A stretch of 64,000 nt of DNA from assembly GCF_018294505.1 (NCBI RefSeq), contig NC_057812.1, positions 64,829,806 through 64,893,805 on the forward strand, in the 5' to 3' direction. Below the pieces are notes generated by a model, which searched no databases, was not told where the DNA came from, and saw only the letters and a program-made list of their open reading frames with translations. Shown in pieces: positions 58,632-64,000 of this stretch (position 1 is its first letter; each line of letters begins with the position of its first letter). A program made the position numbers and the translations under genes. The stretch comes from Triticum aestivum (taxonomy: Eukaryota > Streptophyta > Magnoliopsida > Poales > Poaceae).

Positions 58632-59867
58632 TTTCTCGAGGGTGCTCGTTTGATAGAGGCCCAATGCTCGAAGAATATTATGTTTGAGTACATGTATTCC
58701 CATTGTAAACACAATGTTTTTATGAAATTTATTAAGGCTGTTTTTATACTTTTGCCTGAAAGTAATATGATGCCTCCTGTGCGACCGTTTATGTATACAT
58801 GTGTATAACCTGAAAGATTGCAGTCGTCGGCTTCAACCCTCGCGCATATAATGCGGAGGTGCTCGCAAAAAATGTGTGTTCACACTTAACCCAATGTCTT
58901 GGTCCTATTGAGGAGGTGATAGCGCAGCGAACGAGGCAACCGGACTATAAGCTTTAACACTTTCACTTAGCTATAGGAGTTTGACAGTGGGGCTACTAGA
59001 TAGCCCCTGGTGGCTCCGCACTCTCCCGATCTCGGGGTGCGTACATGCCTGGCCGGAAAACGGCCCTTCGCTAAGGCAGAGAAATTCTAACATTCCGATA
59101 GGTCATCGAGTGGTTGACCAGTCTCACGCTATATCATGACAGTCGGTTTTCGGCTTTCTCTACTGAGGTGCTCGTCCGGATGAACCAGGGCACAATTGCA
59201 GTAGTTCTCCTAGTGCTGCCTTAGCCGATAAAGCGTAACGTAAGGCACCAAAACACAGGAGCCAGGCAAAGCCAACATTTGACCAGAGACAATGATTCGG
59301 AGCTGATGCATACAAGGCCAAACTCGCGACGCCGAACACTCCATAAGGTATTCGGTCTTTATGGTATAATCCGGGCCTAAATAGTGCCCTTTGTAAGAAG
59401 CCCCTTGTGTCCAGGTATGTGCATTATTCTGACATGGCCACATGCCAAGACGTCAGCATCCTTCTCAATTGTGCTAAGAATTCGAGGGATGTGTATCAAC
59501 AAGAGACAGTAAAAAAGGTTTATGCAGGGTCTTAATCTAAAAAGAATCCTTGGAGCGGGTCCCTGCTGCACGTCTGCGCCTGTGTCTCCGTTGTGCTGTA
59601 TCCTGGACGGGTGTAGCACGATGGTCATGTGTAAAAGAGAGGAACTTAGGTGAAAAAGTTGTCATGCAAAAAGGTGGTTTTTTAAAGAAACCATGTATAA
59701 AAAATGAGTAAAAAATTGCCACTTGTTTGCGCGTGTTGAGCCCCTTGTATTTGTAATAGGGGTGGGGCCCTCAATCCGGTATGAATTACATATAGCTGCG
59801 CCGTACTCGTCTAACCATGTCCGTGGTCTTGACGACCTATCGAATGCTTTAGTTGGTGAGGCCGTTT
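58632..59867. other. Non-coding interior of the 27934-62003 element
   Basis: This stretch lies between the 3' end of the antisense ORF and the protease-like remnant. It contains a block (about 59128-59330, starting GACAGTCGGTTTTCGGCTTTC) clearly related to part of the 2.1-kb repeat in the 14363-24410 element. No reverse transcriptase or integrase motif was found. Confidence 0.6.
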
Positions 59868-60240
59868 TTAGTGTGCGGCTGCTAAGGCAATCACATTCTT
59901 TTTGGCGCGCAAAGATTGCTCAATATTTCCGTTCATTGTAATGATGCCACGTGGACCGGGCATCTTGAGCGTGAGGGAAGCGTAATGCGGTATTGCATTA
60001 AAGCGAGCAAAAGCTTCGCGTCCAAGTAGTGCTTGATAACCACTTTCGAACGGAGCAATGTGGAAGGTTAAATGTTCTGTACGGAAGCTATCGGGGAAGC
60101 CGAATATAACTTTTAGTAGCAGGGAGCCCGTGCAGTGAGCCCCTGGGCCTGGCGTTACTTGCCGCTCCATGTTGGCCGTGAGGTCGTCTATCCGGCCGGG
60201 TGGCCATTTTAATTTTTGGTTGCGGGGGATCTAAGGCCTC
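59868..60240 (-). pseudogene. Protease-like (retropepsin region) remnant
   Basis: The minus-strand frame reads KVIFGFPDSFRTEHLTF, PFESGYQALLGREAFARFNAIPHYASL and LKMPGPRGIITMNGN. This is the stretch that ends the aspartic-protease region and leads to reverse transcriptase in Tat/Athila-like gypsy elements. The catalytic D-T/S-G part is not visible and reverse transcriptase does not follow, so this is a truncated remnant. Family placement rests on the ALLGR..FNA..PHY and LKMPGP motifs. Confidence 0.65.
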
Positions 60241-60444
60241 CTCATCGAGTTCAGGTAGCAACTTCCGCTTCGGGTAGCTCTTGGTGAGGCGATTACCGCC
60301 ATACTTCGCTGCTGTGTTGAGTACTTCATCTGATTTGGAGTGTGTCTTGCGCCGCCTTGAGCCTTTGCTTCTGCCTTTTTAGACTCCTCGCGGTGGCAAC
60401 AAGCCTTTGATGGGCATTTTGTTGCTCCGGGCGTCTGTCCGGTG

Positions 60445-61482
60445 TTATGTCCTCCGGATATTATCCTTGACAGAGTTGGTTTGTTCGGTTTGATTCTCCG
60501 CGTTGCCGTGGTCCGGCAGTGGTTCGCCCTGCTCTAACGCTGGGTATGTATGATCGTTATTTTTGTTATGGCGGGATTTGGGGCGGCGCTTATGCCGCCG
60601 CTTTGACTGCTTCTCGAGGGGACAGCCCTTCGTTGCGTCCTTCCATTCCTCGTCGTCGTTTTCCTTTGGTGTGTCCACCATGTATACGTCATGTGATGAG
60701 GTGGATGTACAGTGCCCTATGGGCAGTGGTTCCTCTTTGTCTCTCGCATCTTCGTCCATACCGTCCATGTTTTCGGAGTCAAACTCGAGCATGTCGGTTA
60801 AATCATCGACAGTGGCTACTAAGTGGGTGGTGGGTGGGTCGCGAATTTCTTCGTCGTCCGCATCCCAGTCCTGTCGGACATAGTTCGGCCAGGATCCTCC
60901 TGGTAAGGAGAGAGACCTTAATGAGTTCAGTATGTCGCCAAAGGGAGAGTGCTGAAAAATATCCACGGAGTTAAACTCCATGATCGGCGCCCAATCGGAT
61001 TCGATAGGAACGGGCGCAGGCGGTTCGGAGTCCATGGCCGGAGAAGGATCCAGCAGTTTAACAACACGGCTCTCGTGCAAGGTAAGGTCGATGTTCATCT
61101 CGATTGTCACTAAGGGTAAGGCCTCCGTGGTGGGGTCCATCCACCCGTCCATGGAAGGCGCAACTGGCTCCAAATTGAGGGTCGGAGCAGCTGCCGGTGC
61201 GATCTCCTTAACACTGTCTGATGGGAGAGATAAGTCATACTCATCGTGACCGCGTGGCGCACAAGGCAGGGGCTCGAATCCGTCAAAGATCAAATCTCCA
61301 TGGATATCGGCCGTGTAGTTTAAGCTTCCAAACCTGACCTTGTGGCCAGGGGCGTAACTTTCAATCTGCTCCAGATGGCCACGCGAATTGGCCCACAGTG
61401 CAAAGCCGCCAAAGACGAAGATCTGTCCGGGGAGAAAAGTATCACCCTGGACTGCATCGCTAACGATGATAGTAGGAGCCAT
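60445..61482 (-). CDS. Gag-like ORF of the 27934-62003 element
   Basis: A 345-codon ORF on the element's sense strand, starting MAPTIIVSDAVQGDTFLPGQIF about 48 bp inside the 5' LTR. The open frame also extends upstream into the LTR, but this Met matches the related start at 27339. The N-terminal half (LWANSRGHLEQIES, HKVRFGSLNYTADIHG, SDWAPIMEF, DIFQHSPFGDILNSLRSLSL) is shared with the truncated copy at 27339. The C-terminal part is acidic and then Lys/Arg-rich (KQSKRRHKRRPKSRHNK), plausible for nucleic-acid binding. No zinc knuckle is seen. Gag identity is inferred from position. Confidence 0.6.
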   Translation of the reverse strand: MAPTIIVSDAVQGDTFLPGQIFVFGGFALWANSRGHLEQIESYAPGHKVRFGSLNYTADIHGDLIFDGFEPLPCAPRGHDEYDLSLPSDSVKEIAPAAAPTLNLEPVAPSMDGWMDPTTEALPLVTIEMNIDLTLHESRVVKLLDPSPAMDSEPPAPVPIESDWAPIMEFNSVDIFQHSPFGDILNSLRSLSLPGGSWPNYVRQDWDADDEEIRDPPTTHLVATVDDLTDMLEFDSENMDGMDEDARDKEEPLPIGHCTSTSSHDVYMVDTPKENDDEEWKDATKGCPLEKQSKRRHKRRPKSRHNKNNDHTYPALEQGEPLPDHGNAENQTEQTNSVKDNIRRT

Positions 61483-61529
61483 CAAGCCTAAAGGCGACGA
61501 CACAGAGGAACTCTCAATGAAAGCACCAA

Positions 61530-62003
61530 TGTTGGTGTCAAAACCGGCGGATCTCGGGTAGGGCGTCCCGAACTGTGCGTCTAGGCCAGATGGTAACAGG
61601 AGACAGGGACACAATGTTTTACCCAGGTTCAGGCCCTCTTGATGGAGGTAAAACCCTACGTCCCACTTGATTAATATTGATGATATGGGTAGTACAAGAG
61701 TAGATCTACCATGAGATCAGAGAGGCTAAACCCTAGAAGCTAGCCTATGGTATGATTATCTGTTCGTCCTATGGACTAAAACCCTCCGGTTTATATAGAC
61801 ATCGGAGAGGGCTAGGGTTACACAGAGTCGGTTACAATGGGAGGAGGTCTACATATCCGTATTGCCAAGCTTTCCTTCCACGCCAAGGAAAGTCCCATCC
61901 GGACATGGGACAAAGTCTTCAATCTTGCATCTTCATAGTCCAAGAGTCCGGCCAAAGGTTATAGTCCGGCTATCTGGACACCCCCTAATCCAGGACTCCC
62001 TCA
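61530..62003 (-). repeat. 5' LTR of the 27934-62003 element
   Basis: 474 bp, TGTTGGTGTCAAAACC...GGACTCCCTCA. A minus-strand TATATAAA box lies at about 61790-61797. It leads on the minus strand into the TTGGTGCTTTCATTG primer region. Confidence 0.9.
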
Positions 62004-62100
62004 CAAGTCCTTAAAGATTTTTTCCGCTTCGGGCGAGGAGTCGGCCTTGCCCGACTTAGGCGTGTATAGCGCCCCAAATTCGACCTTCCGAATACTAGGG
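62004..62100 (-). pseudogene. Gag-like remnant of an outer element
   Basis: The minus strand encodes SGKADSSPEAEKIFKDL, resembling a gag or polyprotein segment of Triticeae LTR elements. Only about 97 bp lie between the 62003 LTR end and the next LTR, so identity is tentative. Confidence 0.35.
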
Positions 62101-64000
62101 TGTAACGCCCTCGATGCGGCTATAGCTCCCACATGTCGAGGCACGACTTAGAGGCATAACCGCATTGAAAGCAATGTCGCAAGTCAGGCAATCATTACAA
62201 CATCCCATGTAATACATAATAAAAGGGGGAGATAACATAGTTGGCTTACACTCGCCACGTCACATCAGAGTACATAAATAACATCCATCAAACAAACACT
62301 CATGGCCCGACTACGGCGCCAAAATAGAAAAGACCCCCAACATGCGACAAGGTCCTGAATCGATAACCCCAACTAGGCACCACTACTGATCATCCGGAAA
62401 AGACACATAGTATCGCTGAGAGTCCTCGTCGAACTCCCACCTGAGCTCGTAATCGTCAACTGGAGCGGAATCACCTGGACCTGCATCTGGAGTTGTAGTA
62501 TCTGTGAGCCACAGGGACTCAGCAATCTCACATCCACGCGATCAAAACTATTTGAGCTCATAGGAATGGATAAGGCAAATATATGTGGAGCTGCAGCAAG
62601 CGACTAGCATATGTGGTGGCTAACTTATACGCAAAAGAGAGCGAGAAGAGAAGGCGAAGCACGAGCGAGAAGCTAAAGGAACATCCTGCGCAAGCATAAC
62701 TCCAACACCGTGTCCACTTCCCGGACTCCGCCGAGAAGGGGCCATCACGGTAACACACACGGTTGATTCATTTAATTAAGTTTAGTTCAAGTCATCTACA
62801 ACCGGACATTAACAAATTCCCATCCGCCCATAATCGCGGGCACGACTTTCGAAAGATCAATCCCTGCAGGGGGGTCCCAACTTAGCCCATAACAAGCTCT
62901 CACGGTCAACGAAGGAATAGACCTCCACCCAAGACACACCGATCAGACTCGGTATCTCGGTACAACAAGATGATTCGACAGGTTAAAACAAGTCCAGCAA
63001 CACCGCCCGAATGTGCCGACAAATCCCGATAGGAGCTGCACATATCTCTTTCTCAGGGCACACTCAGATGAGCGCTCCTTACAACTAAAACCAAACCTCG
63101 AGTTTCCCCGAGGGGGCGCTGCACAGGGCTCTAGTTTGGACCAACACTCAGAGGAGCACTGGCCCGGGGGGGTTAAAATAAGATGACCTTCGGGCTCCGG
63201 AAACCCAAGGGAAAAGAGGCTAGGTGGCAAATGGTAAAACCAATGTTGGGCATTGCTGGAAAAGCTTTAATCAAGGCGAACTATCAAGGGGTTCCCATTA
63301 TAACCCAACCGCGTAAGGGACGCAACAATCCGGGAACATAACACCGATATGACGGAAACTAGGGCGGCAGGAGTGGAACAAAACACTAGGCGAGAGGCCG
63401 AGCCTTCCACCCTTTACCAAGTATATAGATGCATTAAGATAACATAGCAATATAATGATATCCCAACAAGTAAATAAATGTTCCAACAAGGAACGGCTCC
63501 AATCTTCACCTGCAACTAACAACGCTATAACAAGGGCTGAGCAAAGCGGTAACATAGCCAATCAACGGTTTGCTAGGACAAAGGTGGGTTAGAGGTTCAA
63601 CATGGCAATTGGGAGGCTGACAAGCAAAAGGTAGGCATCGTAGCAGTGGCAAAGCAAAAGAGCGAGCAAACTAGCATAGCAAAGATAGTAGTGATTTCGA
63701 GGGTATGATCATCTTGCCTGCACAGTTGTCAGAGTTGACTGGATCCTCACAAGCAAACTCAACGGGCTCCTCGGTAGCGAACTCGTCTCCCGGCTCTACC
63801 CAACAAGACAAACAAGCAACAAGGATACAATCAACCACGGGCAAGACCAAGCAATATGATGAAATGACGATATGCTATGCGGGATGCAAAATGCAAGATA
63901 TGACAGAAAATGCATGAACCTGGCATCAACTTGGAAAACCAAGTGTGCCACTGGATAGAGGGGATGAAATCGCTTGAAAACGATATAAAGATCATAGGAA
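62101..64000 (-). mobile_element. Chromovirus-type LTR, minus strand, runs off the window
   Basis: Begins TGTAACGCCCTCGATGCGG, the complement of the LTR 3' end seen at 35464, and follows the same order: CGACTTAGAGGCATAAC, CTGCAGCAAGCGACTAGC near 62592, then the complement of the AGAGCCGGGAGACGAG block near 63780. The rest of the LTR and element lie outside the window. ORFs in this stretch are LTR by-products. Confidence 0.85.

Larger units (their letters stand above)
27934..62003 (-). mobile_element. Non-autonomous gypsy-type element with antisense extra ORF, host of Angela
   Basis: Two LTRs of about 470 bp lie in the same (minus) direction at 27934-28401 and 61530-62003. They share family-specific blocks and differ at roughly 22 of 465 positions by eye. 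Excluding the nested Angela (31124-57883), the element is about 7.3 kb. In sense order it holds a primer-site region (TTGGTGCTTTCATTG, just below 61530), gag, a protease-like stretch, a long non-coding stretch, then an antisense multi-exon ORF, a polypurine tract (GGTTCAGGGGCTAC, just above 28401) and the 3' LTR. No reverse transcriptase, RNase H or integrase is found. The left LTR lacks its first few bases and no matching duplication is left; CAAGT follows the right LTR. Possibly Fatima-like or Tat-lineage. Confidence 0.85.

Overview
This window is plant nuclear DNA, almost certainly from a Triticeae grass (wheat, Aegilops, barley or a close relative). The evidence is an Angela/BARE-type Copia element with its characteristic LTR start, a chromodomain gypsy element with LTRs of about 4 kb, several Triticeae-type LTRs of about 470 bp, Stowaway MITEs and a Helitron. 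There is no bacterial or viral gene content. Family names come from recognition of sequence, not from a database search. I see no intact host gene, tRNA or rRNA.

Bases 1-7900 are an old gene-bearing island. It holds a minus-strand LINE reverse-transcriptase fragment (1-1318), a foldback element (1330-1745), a Stowaway MITE (2094-2383) and a Mutator-like element with a 9-bp target duplication (2480-3781). These are followed by a five-exon GDSL esterase/lipase gene (4632-6434). A 175-bp LINE tail landed six codons into that gene, and its 16-bp target duplication rebuilt the start codon. The gene is nevertheless broken by an 8-bp duplication in the last exon, ahead of the catalytic Asp/His. A small retroposon and a MITE follow.

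Bases 7873-11492 are a non-autonomous Helitron carrying a decayed fragment of a LysM-type receptor-like kinase. Bases 13012-13485 are another LINE fragment, interrupted by a long chromovirus-type LTR (from 13486). That LTR was itself hit by a 10-kb minus-strand retrotransposon (14363-24410) containing a 2.1-kb tandem triplication.

Bases 26820-62003 are a deep nest. A truncated gypsy-type element (26820-27933) is joined by a filler-like junction to a second, opposite-strand element (27934-62003). The second element carries gag and protease-like remnants but no reverse transcriptase or integrase, plus an antisense multi-exon extra ORF of the 'putative gypsy type transposon' family. An Angela element (31124-57878, duplication CAAGC) sits inside an exon of that extra ORF. 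A chromovirus (32394-50451, duplication GCCGG) sits inside Angela's 5' LTR. An internally deleted relative (35464-39698, duplication TAAAA) sits inside the chromovirus 5' LTR. The window ends in another minus-strand chromovirus-type LTR (62101 to the edge).

No wholly new system could be shown from the sequence alone. The most interesting items are the start-codon-regenerating LINE insertion, the antisense ORF, the 2.1-kb triplication inside an LTR element, the Helitron gene capture, and a perfect hairpin held exactly 20 nt from the 3' LTR in two related chromoviruses.
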